A stretch of 64,000 bases of DNA from NCBI GenBank assembly GCA_964462585.1, contig CAYXAK010000001.1, positions 62,001 through 126,000 of the forward strand, written 5' to 3'. The DNA comes from Halarsenatibacter sp964462585 (GTDB taxonomy: Bacteria > Bacillota > Halanaerobiia > Halanaerobiales > Halarsenatibacteraceae). The position numbers and the translations under genes are program-made. The notes under the pieces are model-generated. The model did not search any database. It saw only the letters and a program-made list of their open reading frames with translations, and had not been told where the DNA came from. Below are positions 16,391 to 25,046 of this stretch, piece after piece; the stretch's first letter is position 1; every line of letters begins with the position of its first letter.

Positions 16391-17319
16391 GTTAATTCCT
16401 CCAGAACTTCCTCCAGATCCTGAGGATTGCGTGTATTATAGCAGGTGAGTGAGCGATCTATTCTCAGCAGCAGTCCCTTCAAGACCCTGCCAGGCCCAAC
16501 TTCCACAAAGGTATCTATACCTTCGGCAGCCATATTTTCAATCGTCTCCACCCAGCGGACTGAACTTGTGAGCTGTCTCAGCAAATTTTCCTTGATCTCC
16601 GCAGCATCGGAAGTTTTTTGGGCGGAAACGTTGGCAACCAGCGGTATATCGAGATCTTTGATTTCCATATCTGCCAGAGCCTCTTCCAGCCGTCCTACAG
16701 CCGGCTCCATCAAACTGGAATGGAAGGGACCGCTGACGGGAAGCTCGATGACTTTTCTGGCATCTTCTTTTTTGCACCTTTCCACAGCAGAGCTGACTGC
16801 TTCCTTCTCTCCGGAGATAACAAATTGGTTGGGGGTGTTGAAATTGGCGATTTCACAGACACCATTAACATGAGAGCAGATATTTTCCACCTGAGCTAGA
16901 TCGAGGCCGATTATAGCTGCCATAGAGCCCAGTCCGGCCGGCAGTGCTTCTTCCATGGCCCGGCCTCTTTCTCTGACAAGCCGGAGATTGCTCCTGAAAT
17001 CAATGCCCCCGGCTGCCGTGAGGGCGCTGTATTCGCCCAAACTGTGGCCTGCCACCAGCTCGGGATATATGCCATTATCATTGAGAATTCTGTTTACGGC
17101 TGAGCTCAACACAAAAAGAGCGGGCTGGGTGTTTTCGGTTAGATTCAGATCATATTCAGGCCCCTCAAAACATATCCTCTTCAGATCGAGATTGAGGATC
17201 TTCTCCGCTCTATCGAAAAAATTGTTGACAATATCGTATTCTTCGGCGAGTTCGCTGCCCATTCCCACTTCCTGGGCACCCTGTCCGGGGAATAAAAAGG
17301 CTATTCTGTTTTTACCCAT
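16387..17319 (-). CDS. fabD: Malonyl-CoA:ACP transacylase
   Basis: Moves malonyl from CoA to ACP, supplying the extender unit. The FPGQGAQ motif near the N-terminus, the nucleophile Ser in GHSLGEYSAL (about residue 92) and the catalytic His in GPFHSSLM are seen. I start at ATG 17319 behind GGAGGGTG; GTG 17325 is an alternative. It overlaps fabK by 8 bases and fabG by 4, a tightly coupled run. Length 310 is typical. Confidence 0.96.
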   Translation of the reverse strand: MGKNRIAFLFPGQGAQEVGMGSELAEEYDIVNNFFDRAEKILNLDLKRICFEGPEYDLNLTENTQPALFVLSSAVNRILNDNGIYPELVAGHSLGEYSALTAAGGIDFRSNLRLVRERGRAMEEALPAGLGSMAAIIGLDLAQVENICSHVNGVCEIANFNTPNQFVISGEKEAVSSAVERCKKEDARKVIELPVSGPFHSSLMEPAVGRLEEALADMEIKDLDIPLVANVSAQKTSDAAEIKENLLRQLTSSVRWVETIENMAAEGIDTFVEVGPGRVLKGLLLRIDRSLTCYNTRNPQDLEEVLEELT

Positions 17320-18286
17320 TGTCACTTTTCACCCTCCTGTAACTGCTGCACTGAGAAGATAGCATATCTTCGGCTTCTGCCATGATCTCCGTTATAATAT
17401 CTTCTGCAGATGATATTCTATCCACCATCCCGGAAATCTGTCCTGCCATCACACTGCCCCGATCGACATCACCATCTTTCACTGCCTGGCGCAGACTGCC
17501 CTGAGCAAGCTCTTCTATCCTGTCCTGCTCTGCGCCCTTTTCTTCCAGTTTGTGGATCTTATGCGTGAGCTTATTTTTGAGAGTGCGGACCGGGTGACCG
17601 GTGCTTCTTCCCGTCACCACAGCATCTCTATCCCGGGCCCCAATAATGGCCTTCTTGTACTCCTCCGAGGCGGTGCATTCTTCAGCACAGATAAATCTTG
17701 TTCCCATCTGAACTGCTTCAGCTCCCAGATTGAAGGCGGCCAGAAGACCGCGAGCATCGGCTATGCCGCCGGCAGCCACAACGGGTATATCAACTTTGTC
17801 CACAATTTGAGGTATGAGAGCAATAGAACCCAGCTGACCGATATGGCCTCCGGCTTCATTTCCTTCGGCTATGACGGCAGTGATATCGAGCCTGGTCAAT
17901 CTGCGGGCCAGCGCTGACGATGATACGACCGGAATGACTTTTATCCCGGCTTCTCTAAGCTCATCTATATATTTGCCGGGATTTCCCGCTCCGGTCGTGA
18001 CTATGGGAACATCTTTCTCTATAACCAGATCGACGATATCCTCCACGTGAGGTGACAGGAGCATTATATTGACAGCTATGGGATTGTCGGTGATCTCACT
18101 GGCCTTATCAATCTCATCGGCTATCCTCTCAGCCGGGGCATTGCCCGCCCCTATAACACCGAGTCCGCCGGCAGCTGAGACGGCGCCGGATAATTCACCG
18201 GTTGCCACCCAGGCCATTCCTCCCTGGATTATAGGATATTCGATATTCAGCTCCTCACATAGAGATGTCCGGAAAAAATTCGACAT
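17312..18286 (-). CDS. fabK: Enoyl-[acyl-carrier-protein] reductase II (FMN)
   Basis: FMN-dependent enoyl-ACP reductase of the FabK class, related to nitronate monooxygenase, which replaces FabI in many Firmicutes. The IQGGMAWVATGELSGAVSAAGGLG N-terminal region, the EGNEAGGHIG motif with the catalytic His, and the AAGGIADARGLLAAFNLGAEAVQMGTRF phosphate-binding region are diagnostic. ATG 18286 follows AAGGAGG; the longer reading from 18310 lacks a ribosome site. Length 324 is near the norm. The operon position between fabH and fabD favours FabK over a nitronate monooxygenase. Confidence 0.93.
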   Translation of the reverse strand: MSNFFRTSLCEELNIEYPIIQGGMAWVATGELSGAVSAAGGLGVIGAGNAPAERIADEIDKASEITDNPIAVNIMLLSPHVEDIVDLVIEKDVPIVTTGAGNPGKYIDELREAGIKVIPVVSSSALARRLTRLDITAVIAEGNEAGGHIGQLGSIALIPQIVDKVDIPVVAAGGIADARGLLAAFNLGAEAVQMGTRFICAEECTASEEYKKAIIGARDRDAVVTGRSTGHPVRTLKNKLTHKIHKLEEKGAEQDRIEELAQGSLRQAVKDGDVDRGSVMAGQISGMVDRISSAEDIITEIMAEAEDMLSSQCSSYRRVKSDNG

Positions 18287-18339
18287 GTAAATGCCTCCTT
18301 TATACTCCAACCCTGCAGATGCTCATGCATCGATTTCAA

Positions 18340-19323
18340 TTACTGCCATTCAAGTGCTGCTGCAGCCCAGGTTAAACCCGCTCCAAAAGCTACAAGCACC
18401 AGCAGATCCCCCGGGGATATTCTCTTATTTTCCACTGCTTCAGTAAGTGCCAGGGGGACTGAGGCACTGGAGGTATTGCCATAATAGGGCAGATTAACCA
18501 TAACCTCATCCTCGTCTAAATCCAGCCTCTTAGCAGCTGCAGAGATTATGCGGGTATTGGCCTGATGGGGGATAAAGAGGTCAACATCATCCGGTCTATA
18601 GCCTGCTTCATCCAGAACTTCTATAGAAGCCGCCCCCATCTTCTTGACCGCAAACTTGAATACCTGGTTACCCTCCATCTTGATATGGTGCAATCTGTTA
18701 TCGACAGTTTCATGTGTGGCCGGATTGAGTGAGCCGCCTCCAGGCATATTGAGACTTCCAGCACCACTGCCATCCGACCCTAAAATTGTGCTCAATATTC
18801 CGCCGTTATCTGCCGGCTGCAGAACAGCTGCACCGGCTCCATCTCCAAAAAGAACACAGGTAGAGCGATCCTCCCAGTCCACAAACTTGGATAGAGTTTC
18901 CGCTCCCACAACCAGGATATTATCGTAAGTACCGGATCTGATAAACTGATCGGCCACACTCAGGCCGTAGACAAAGCCCGAACAGCCTGCTTCCAGATCG
19001 AAAGCTCCTGCACTATCAGCTCCCAGCTTCTCCTGCAGCAGACATGCTGTGGCCGGGAAGAACATATCGGGGGAGGCGGTGGCCACCAGAATTAAATCCA
19101 GATCAGCTGGAGAAAGAGCCGCATCTTTTAAGGCTTTTCGGGCAGCTTCCAGACCGAGATCAGAGGTGGCAGTATCCTCGTCTGCTATTCTTCTTTCCCT
19201 TATACCTGTGCGCTGTCTTATCCATTCATCGCTGGTATCGACCATCTCTTCTAAATCCTCATTTGTCAGTACATTATCGGGTAAATATTTATCGATTCCT
19301 GTAATTACCGCCCTGCGTGACAT
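18340..19323 (-). CDS. fabH: 3-oxoacyl-[acyl-carrier-protein] synthase III
   Basis: Starts fatty acid synthesis by condensing acyl-CoA with malonyl-ACP. The Cys nucleophile lies in DLEAGCSGFVYGL (about residue 112), the His in FIPHQANTRI and the Asn in NLPYYGNTSSASVPLAL. Length 327 is typical. It begins directly after the plsX stop with no spacer and is followed by fabK after 53 bases. Substrate choice (straight or branched primer) cannot be read from the motifs alone. Confidence 0.96.
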   Translation of the reverse strand: MSRRAVITGIDKYLPDNVLTNEDLEEMVDTSDEWIRQRTGIRERRIADEDTATSDLGLEAARKALKDAALSPADLDLILVATASPDMFFPATACLLQEKLGADSAGAFDLEAGCSGFVYGLSVADQFIRSGTYDNILVVGAETLSKFVDWEDRSTCVLFGDGAGAAVLQPADNGGILSTILGSDGSGAGSLNMPGGGSLNPATHETVDNRLHHIKMEGNQVFKFAVKKMGAASIEVLDEAGYRPDDVDLFIPHQANTRIISAAAKRLDLDEDEVMVNLPYYGNTSSASVPLALTEAVENKRISPGDLLVLVAFGAGLTWAAAALEWQ

Positions 19324-20331
19324 TTAATCTTCACCTTCCTCACTAATTTCTCGAGCAATTATATCGACTATATTCTGTTCTGCTGTCTCACGGGCCACCC
19401 TGACGGCATTTTTAATGGCAGTTGCATCTGAACTGCCGTGGCTTATTATGACATTGCCCTTCAAGCCCAGCATGGGAGCACCGCCATACTGGCGGTAATC
19501 GACTTCATCTTTCATCTTTTTCAGCGAATTTTTGGCCAGAAAAGCTCCCAGTTTGGAGCGCATATCCCCTGTCAGAGCGTCTTTCAATAGATCAAACATA
19601 AAATCTCCCAGACCCTCGACTGTCTTCAAAATAACATTGCCCACAAAGCCATCACAGAGGATCACATCGTATTCACCGGTAAATATATCTCTGCCTTCAA
19701 TATTGCCGGCGAAATTATTGACACGATCATCCTCCTCGATGAGTTCATGAGCTCTATCTATCATTTTGTTGCCTTTGCCCTTCTCCTCGCCCACATTCAT
19801 AAGCCCCAGTCTGGGATTATCTCTGCCCAGAATATTTCGGGCATATATCTCTCCCATAATAGCATACTGGGGCAGGTATTCGGCCTGGCAGTTGGCATTG
19901 GCCCCCATATCCAGAATTAGACTGGGCTCTTTCTTTGAGGGAAAGAGAGTGGCAATGGCGGGCCTTTTGATCCCGCTGATTCGTCCGACTTTGAGAATGC
20001 CGGCCGCCAGAGATGCGCCCGTGTTGCCGGCAGAGACCAGAGCTTCTGCCTCTTTATTATGTAATAGGTCGGCCGCCCTGCCGATCGAGGTGTCATCTTT
20101 TCTGCGCAGGGCTTTAGCCGGTTTTTCATCCATGTTAATAACCTGCTGACAGTCGATTATCTCCATCCTCTCACGCAGACTCCTGTCAGCGGGCAGCAAG
20201 CCTTTGATCCTATCCTCCGGGCCTGTGAGGATGACCTCGATATCTTCATATTCTCCGGCTGCTTCTATACTTCCCTCCACTACAGCTTCAGGAGCATTAT
20301 CTCCTCCCATGGCATCAACAACTATCTTCAT
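19324..20331 (-). CDS. plsX: Phosphate acyltransferase
   Basis: Converts acyl-ACP to acyl-phosphate, the donor for PlsY. The VVDAMGGDNAPEAVVEG N-terminus and the GANANC and GNVILKTVEG segments are standard. ATG 20331 follows GAGGTGG by 8 bases; a GTG at 20343 overlaps that site. Length 335 is normal. It is the first gene of the fab operon, behind the promoter at 20405-20433, as in B. subtilis, where fapR precedes plsX. Here no fapR precedes it; rpmF does. Confidence 0.96.
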   Translation of the reverse strand: MKIVVDAMGGDNAPEAVVEGSIEAAGEYEDIEVILTGPEDRIKGLLPADRSLRERMEIIDCQQVINMDEKPAKALRRKDDTSIGRAADLLHNKEAEALVSAGNTGASLAAGILKVGRISGIKRPAIATLFPSKKEPSLILDMGANANCQAEYLPQYAIMGEIYARNILGRDNPRLGLMNVGEEKGKGNKMIDRAHELIEEDDRVNNFAGNIEGRDIFTGEYDVILCDGFVGNVILKTVEGLGDFMFDLLKDALTGDMRSKLGAFLAKNSLKKMKDEVDYRQYGGAPMLGLKGNVIISHGSSDATAIKNAVRVARETAEQNIVDIIAREISEEGED

Positions 20332-20385
20332 TTTATGAGCCACCTCACAGTAACATAAATTACCATTAATTCTTTTTTATTCTAT

Positions 20386-20470
20386 CTGCAGTTAACTTGA
20401 CAACATTATATATAATAACCCGTGATAATTCAAGCGAAAAAGAAAACCTGCAGTATCGGGTTAACTGCAG
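20386..20470. repeat. 11-bp inverted repeat flanking the plsX promoter
   Basis: CTGCAGTTAAC (20386-20396) and GTTAACTGCAG (20460-20470) are exact inverted copies whose centres are 74 bases apart, about seven helical turns. They bracket the -35 and -10 boxes. The right arm also forms part of the rpmF terminator stem. A looping operator is possible but unproven. Confidence 0.6.
20405..20433 (-). promoter_or_regulatory. Promoter of the plsX-fab operon
   Basis: TTGAAT (20428-20433) and a perfect TATAAT (20405-20410) are 17 bases apart on the minus strand. The start is expected near 20398, about 67 bases before plsX. The promoter is flanked by the inverted repeat described separately. No FapR consensus box is recognised. 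Confidence 0.75.
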
Positions 20471-20471
20471 G
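20447..20471 (-). terminator. Terminator after rpmF
   Basis: CCTGCAG (20447-20453) pairs with CTGCAGG (20465-20471) around an 11-base loop, and the minus strand continues with TTTTCTTTTTC. It lies 19 bases after the rpmF stop and isolates rpmF from plsX. Confidence 0.75.
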
Positions 20472-20489
20472 CTTTATCTCTATAAACTT

Positions 20490-20672
20490 TTACTCTTCAT
20501 CGATAGAAATAACTTCGCGTCCCTTATAGTGACCGCAATGAGGGCATACTCTGTGGGGCATTACAAGCCCCTCACAGCTGGGACAGTTAACCAGATTGGG
20601 AGGGGTTATTTTCTTGTGAGTTCTCCTCTTGCGTTTGCGCGTTTTAGAAGTGCGTCTCTTTGGAACAGCCAT
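20490..20672 (-). CDS. rpmF: 50S ribosomal protein L32
   Basis: Small basic zinc-binding protein of the large ribosomal subunit. The N-terminus MAVPKRRTSKTRKRKRRTH is characteristic, and CPSC plus CPHC (about residues 30-46) form the zinc ribbon, the zinc-containing paralogue type. Length 60 is standard. ATG 20672 follows GGAGGTG. It is paired with the upstream YceD-like gene, as in most bacteria, and closes with a strong terminator. Confidence 0.97.
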   Translation of the reverse strand: MAVPKRRTSKTRKRKRRTHKKITPPNLVNCPSCEGLVMPHRVCPHCGHYKGREVISIDEE

Positions 20673-20710
20673 GGTGCCAACACCTCCTTACAGAATTAAA
20701 ATGTTCTCCA

Positions 20711-21190
20711 TCATGTATCCTCAGAATCATAAAATTTTTCCAGCTTTTCCAGGCGGGGATCGGTATCCTCCACTTCACAATCACAATCACCCTCATTTAA
20801 ATCCTGACCGCATATGCTGCAGATTCCCTCACAGTCCTTACGGCAGAGAGCTTTTATCGGTATGGCCAGGATAAGATTCTCCTGAATATATTCGCTTATA
20901 TCCACTTCACCATAATCATCTATCTTTTCACGGGGAATTGTAAACTCCACATCTCTCTGTACCTTTCTGGTGAATTCTTTCAGACATCTGCTGCATTCCA
21001 GCAGGAATTCACCCTTGATGCTGCCCGTAAAAAACAGCTCTTTTTCTTCACCGATGATGTCAAGATCAAGATCAAAAGACAGGGGCATCCTTATCTGTCT
21101 GCCCAGAAAGCTGATATCATCAGGATTGACGGAGGTTTTAAGGCTCAGGTAAGAGCTATCTTCTTTTAGCTGAGTCAGATTTAAAAGCAC
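20711..21190 (-). CDS. DUF177/YceD family protein
   Basis: Conserved protein almost always encoded next to rpmF; family members have been linked to 23S rRNA accumulation in plants and bacteria, but the mechanism is unclear. The family core with CSRCLKEF and the C-terminal CRKDCEGICSICGQDLNEGDCDC cysteines are visible, suggesting zinc. I start at GTG 21190 (MLLNLTQLKE) because GGAGGG lies 7 bases upstream and family N-termini look alike; ATG 21205 is the alternative and contains that ribosome site. Length 159 is normal. Confidence 0.88.
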   Translation of the reverse strand: MLLNLTQLKEDSSYLSLKTSVNPDDISFLGRQIRMPLSFDLDLDIIGEEKELFFTGSIKGEFLLECSRCLKEFTRKVQRDVEFTIPREKIDDYGEVDISEYIQENLILAIPIKALCRKDCEGICSICGQDLNEGDCDCEVEDTDPRLEKLEKFYDSEDT

Positions 21191-21256
21191 TGTACTTCCC
21201 TCCATAATGACTGGCTTTTTGAAGGCTTAAGGCTATCTCGGTGCCAATCAAGAATA

Positions 21257-21286
21257 ATTATATTATACTGAGGACGCCCCTGTCAA
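21257..21286 (-). promoter_or_regulatory. Promoter for the yceD-like-rpmF unit
   Basis: A perfect TTGACA (21281-21286) and a perfect TATAAT (21257-21262) are separated by 18 bases on the minus strand. This is the strongest consensus promoter in the window, fitting for a ribosomal protein unit. A second TATAAT at 21262-21267 is only 13 bases from the -35. Confidence 0.8.
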
Positions 21287-21299
21287 GAAAATGACAGTT

Positions 21300-22499
21300 T
21301 TACTTAAGCCCGGCTATTTCGGCTGTATCCCTGGCTATAACCAGCTCTTCGTCGGTGGGGACTACAAAAACACTTACATCGGACTCAGAAGTTGATATTT
21401 CCACCTCTTCGCCCCTGGTATGATTTGCCTTTTCATCCAGTTCAAAGCCGAGATATTCCAGGCCTGAGAGCATCTCCTCTCTCAATCCGACAGCATTTTC
21501 ACCGATTCCGGCGGTAAAGACTATGGCATCAACACCGCCCATGGCAGCGGTATAGGCTCCTATATATTTTTTTACCCTGTAGGCGAAAACATCTCTGGCC
21601 AGCTGAGCCCTTTTATCACCTTCGGAGGCTGCTTCCTCAATATCGCGGGAATCGTTGCTGATGCCGGAAAGTCCCAGAAGACCGCTCTCTTTATTCATAA
21701 TGGAATCGATCTCATCCGGACTTAAATCCTCCCTCTTCTGCAGAAAGGGGACGATGGCAGGATCAAGATCTCCACATCTTGTTCCCATGACCAGGCCTTC
21801 CAGAGGAGTGAGCCCCATACTGGTATCGACCGATTTACCGTTCTTAACAGCGGCTACACTGGCACCATTGCCCAGATGACAGGTGATAATATTCATATCC
21901 TCAAGATCTTTGCCGGCCATATCAGCAGCTCTTTGAGCCACATATCTATGTGAGGTGCCGTGAAAACCGTATCTTCTTATGCCGTATTTTTTATAGTATT
22001 CGTAGGGAAGTGCGTATATATAGGCATGTTCGGGCATTGATTGATGGAAGGAGGTATCAAAGACTCCTATCTGAGGTGTCTCAGGCATAAGCTCCCTGCA
22101 TACTCTTATACCCGCCAGATTGGGGGGATTGTGCAGTGGGGCCAGATCTGAAACCTCCTCCATCTTCTCTATAACCTCTTCAGTTATCTTTACAGATCCT
22201 GAAAATTCCTCTCCACCGTGAACTACTCTGTGTCCAACAGCAGAGATCTCCTCCATATCCTCGATAACTCCCACTTCATCATCGAGAAGGGTATCCATAA
22301 TCAGATTGATGGCCTGGGAGTGATTTTCTATCTCCTCATCGATCCTCAGCTCATCCCGCCGGGAAAATTCCTGCTCCAGAAACGAACCATCGATGCCTAT
22401 TCTCTCCACTATTCCTTTCACTAAAACCTCTTCTTCTTCCATATTGAAAAGCTGATATTTTACGGAAGAACTGCCGCTGTTGATGACAAGTACTTTCAT
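21300..22499 (-). CDS. ackA: Acetate kinase
   Basis: Converts acetyl-phosphate and ADP to acetate and ATP, the energy-yielding step of acetate fermentation. The NSGSSSVKYQLF motif (residues 7-18), the GHRVVHGGE and FDTSFHQSMP segments, HLGNGAS and the GIGENA motif are present. Length 399 is standard. pta lies 39 bases upstream, so the two act as one unit. A sporadic 6-bp inverted repeat after the stop lacks a T-tract. Confidence 0.97.
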   Translation of the reverse strand: MKVLVINSGSSSVKYQLFNMEEEEVLVKGIVERIGIDGSFLEQEFSRRDELRIDEEIENHSQAINLIMDTLLDDEVGVIEDMEEISAVGHRVVHGGEEFSGSVKITEEVIEKMEEVSDLAPLHNPPNLAGIRVCRELMPETPQIGVFDTSFHQSMPEHAYIYALPYEYYKKYGIRRYGFHGTSHRYVAQRAADMAGKDLEDMNIITCHLGNGASVAAVKNGKSVDTSMGLTPLEGLVMGTRCGDLDPAIVPFLQKREDLSPDEIDSIMNKESGLLGLSGISNDSRDIEEAASEGDKRAQLARDVFAYRVKKYIGAYTAAMGGVDAIVFTAGIGENAVGLREEMLSGLEYLGFELDEKANHTRGEEVEISTSESDVSVFVVPTDEELVIARDTAEIAGLK

Positions 22500-22537
22500 T
22501 AATTATTATACCTCCTGTTGTGATATATTAGAAATTA

Positions 22538-23533
22538 TTAATTACCGGCCTGGATGGTGGTTATGGCCACCAGATTGACTATGTCGCTGACAGAACAGCC
22601 CCGTGAGAGATCATTTACGGGTTTGGCCATCCCCTGCAGAACCGGGCCTATGGCCTCTGCCCCTGCCAGCCTCTGCACCAGCTTGTAGCCGATATTCCCC
22701 GACTGTAAGTCTGGAAAGACCAGTACATTGGCCCTGCCCGCAACCTCGCTATCAGGTGCTTTCTGTTCTCCCACCTCTGGAACCAGGGCTGCATCGGCCT
22801 GAAGCTCTCCATCGACCTGCAATTCTGGCTCCAAAGTTTTTGCTCTTTCGGTCGCCTTCTGCACCTTCTCCACCAGTCTATGTTCTGCACTTCCGGCGGT
22901 GGAAAATGAGAGCATGGCGACTGCGGGTTCGATGCTCAAAAGAGTTCTGGTCGTGTGGGCTGTGCTGACGGCAATCTCACCCAGCACCTCTGCATTCACC
23001 TCAGGATTTACAGCACAATCAGCCATCACAAGTATTCCATCATGTCCAAACTCCTTTTTATCAAGCACCATAATGAAAGCTCCGGAGACGGCCTGAATGC
23101 CGGGCTCGGTCTTTATTATCTGCAGTGCCGGCTTTAGAACATCGCCGGTGGGGTTTGCTGCCCCTGCAACCATGCCATCAGCATAACCGGACTCAACCAG
23201 AAGTGCGGCAAAATAGAGGGGATCTCCCGCCAGATCATAGGCATCCCCCCTGCTTAAACCTTTATGTCTTCTCTTTTTATAGAGCAGTTCCCCCAGTTCA
23301 ACTCTCCTCTGAGAATTCCGGGGATTATCAATCTGACAGTCATCAGCATCTAAATTTTGCTTTTCCAGCCCGGATTTAATTGAATCTCTCTCTCCCAGCA
23401 GAATTATATCTGCAATGCCCTCTGCCGAAATCTGGCCTGCTGCTTTTAAAACCCTCTCATCCTCTGCTTCAGGCAGGACCACTGTGCCCTCAGCTTTGCG
23501 AGCTTTTTCACGAAAGTCAGCAATCAAATCCAA
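22538..23533 (-). CDS. pta: Phosphate acetyltransferase
   Basis: Makes acetyl-phosphate from acetyl-CoA, feeding AckA. The short 331-residue type has no N-terminal DRTGG domain. The GMVAGAANPTGDVLKPALQIIKTEPG region and the C-terminal NVLVFPDLQSGNIGYKLVQRLAGAEAIGP segment are diagnostic. The start is TTG 23533, 7 bases after GGAGGG. It is divergent from tmcAL across about 210 bases. That gap holds the tmcAL promoter and no other gene. Confidence 0.95.
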   Translation of the reverse strand: MDLIADFREKARKAEGTVVLPEAEDERVLKAAGQISAEGIADIILLGERDSIKSGLEKQNLDADDCQIDNPRNSQRRVELGELLYKKRRHKGLSRGDAYDLAGDPLYFAALLVESGYADGMVAGAANPTGDVLKPALQIIKTEPGIQAVSGAFIMVLDKKEFGHDGILVMADCAVNPEVNAEVLGEIAVSTAHTTRTLLSIEPAVAMLSFSTAGSAEHRLVEKVQKATERAKTLEPELQVDGELQADAALVPEVGEQKAPDSEVAGRANVLVFPDLQSGNIGYKLVQRLAGAEAIGPVLQGMAKPVNDLSRGCSVSDIVNLVAITTIQAGN

Positions 23534-23650
23534 TAATTATCCCTCCATTTATTATGAGGTCTTTATTGATTCTTTATAATATACCAGCTTTAAAGCCCTG
23601 CTTGTGCTGTGAAATCTATTTTGATAAGATAGTACTGAATGCAGAAGATC

Positions 23651-23679
23651 TTTAGATCAGCACTATATCCTATTATAAT
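23651..23679 (+). promoter_or_regulatory. Promoter for tmcAL
   Basis: TTTAGA (23651-23656) and TATAAT (23674-23679) are 17 bases apart, about 66 bases before the tmcAL start. The -35 overlaps a small palindrome GATC-TTTA-GATC. Confidence 0.5.
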
Positions 23680-23744
23680 ATACAATATGCACCGGGAAAA
23701 TTCCTTGTTAGATTTTGAATAAATTGTTCTTCTGGAGGAGGAAG

Positions 23745-25046
23745 ATGATGGCTGCTGCAGGTATAGTCACCGAATACAATCCTTTTCATAACGGTCATCT
23801 CTATCATCTCAGAAAGAGCCGTGAGATAAGTTCTTCCGGGCGGATAATTGCTGTCATGAATGGAAATTTCACCCAGCGGGGTGAGCCCGCCTGTCTGGAC
23901 AAATGGCTCAGAGCCGAGATGGCGGTAAAAGCCGGTGTGGACCTTGTCCTGGAACTTCCGGTTTATTCAGGAGTCCGCAGTGCTCATTATTTTGCTCAGG
24001 GAGCTGTGAGGACACTGGCCGCCACAGGTGTTGTCAATAAGATTGTCTTCGGCAGTGAGAGCGGTGAGATCGATACTCTCCTGCAGATAGCTGATATTCT
24101 GGCCCGGGAGCCCCGGGCCTTTCGAGACATTTTTCACGAATATCTGCGGCGGGGAGAGTCATATGCCAGAGCCCGGACCCGGGCCGTAAATGAATATATC
24201 AGCAGGTATAAAGATAAGAACTTTGATCTCTCCTCACAGGAAAATTCTCTCCAGTCCCCGGGGGATATATTATCATCTCCCAACAATATCCTGGGGGTTG
24301 AATATATCAAAAATATAATCAGAGATGATCTGGAGATCAAACCGGCAGCAATCAAGCGTCGGCAGGCCTCCTACCATGAAAAAACTGCCGGCCCCGGTAA
24401 AATTGCCAGTGCAACAGCCATCAGAAAGCTCCTCTGCGAAAAAGGGGTGGAAGAAACCGCTGCCTATCTTCCCGAACACTCCCGGGCCGTTCTAAAAAAG
24501 GCAGTTGAGGAAAACAAAGCTCCCCTGAAAGTTGCAAAATTTAAAAATATGGCCCTGCTCAATCTGCGCCGATCAATCCGGTCTGAACTGATAAACTGTC
24601 CCGCTCTGTCGGAGAATATAGTGAATACAATTCTATCCCGACAGCAAAAAGGAGATAATTACCAGACACTCATTGACAAAACCACAAGCCGAAATCAACC
24701 TTCCGCCCGCATAAGAAGGGGAGTGCTGCAGGCCCTTCTCAGATTCGATGAGATGATTAAAGCCGGTCTGGATGAAGAATTTAAGCCCGGATATTTGAGG
24801 GTGCTGGCCCTGGGCGGAGAGGGGGAGGAGCTGCTGTCAGAGCTCGATGAAAAGGCAGAGCTGCCGGTTATTACCAATCCCTCCCAGCTCATAGGGGAGG
24901 TAGATTTCTCCAGGGAAAAGCCTGAAGAGCTGCATATGAGCCTTGATATACTGGCCAGCGATATCTATTCTCTGCTCTACCCCGGTCAGGAGCAGAGAAA
25001 AACATCTCTGGATTTTTTCACACCTTTAATCAAGCACACTTCGTAG
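23745..25046 (+). CDS. tmcAL: tRNA(Met) cytidine acetate ligase (YlbM)
   Basis: Activates acetate with ATP and transfers it to the wobble C34 of elongator tRNA-Met, making ac4C. The nucleotidyltransferase signature GIVTEYNPFHNGHLYHL (HNGH near residue 17) opens the protein, and NGNFTQRGEPA and the FGSESG motif follow. Length 433 is typical. ATG 23745 is followed by a second ATG at 23748; GGAGGAGG ends at 23741. It runs towards the PDZ protease gene and the two coding ends overlap by 21 bases. Using acetate directly, it sits beside pta-ackA. Confidence 0.93.
   Translation: MMAAAGIVTEYNPFHNGHLYHLRKSREISSSGRIIAVMNGNFTQRGEPACLDKWLRAEMAVKAGVDLVLELPVYSGVRSAHYFAQGAVRTLAATGVVNKIVFGSESGEIDTLLQIADILAREPRAFRDIFHEYLRRGESYARARTRAVNEYISRYKDKNFDLSSQENSLQSPGDILSSPNNILGVEYIKNIIRDDLEIKPAAIKRRQASYHEKTAGPGKIASATAIRKLLCEKGVEETAAYLPEHSRAVLKKAVEENKAPLKVAKFKNMALLNLRRSIRSELINCPALSENIVNTILSRQQKGDNYQTLIDKTTSRNQPSARIRRGVLQALLRFDEMIKAGLDEEFKPGYLRVLALGGEGEELLSELDEKAELPVITNPSQLIGEVDFSREKPEELHMSLDILASDIYSLLYPGQEQRKTSLDFFTPLIKHTS

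Noticed and set aside
20344..20446. FapR-type operator at the plsX promoter
   Set aside because: No match to the known Bacillus FapR box; the inverted repeat found is different in sequence and spacing.
21281..21299. Hairpin TGTCA/TGACA after ackA as a terminator
   Set aside because: Short AT-containing stem, followed on the minus strand by GGGGCG rather than T residues; it also contains the -35 box of the next promoter.
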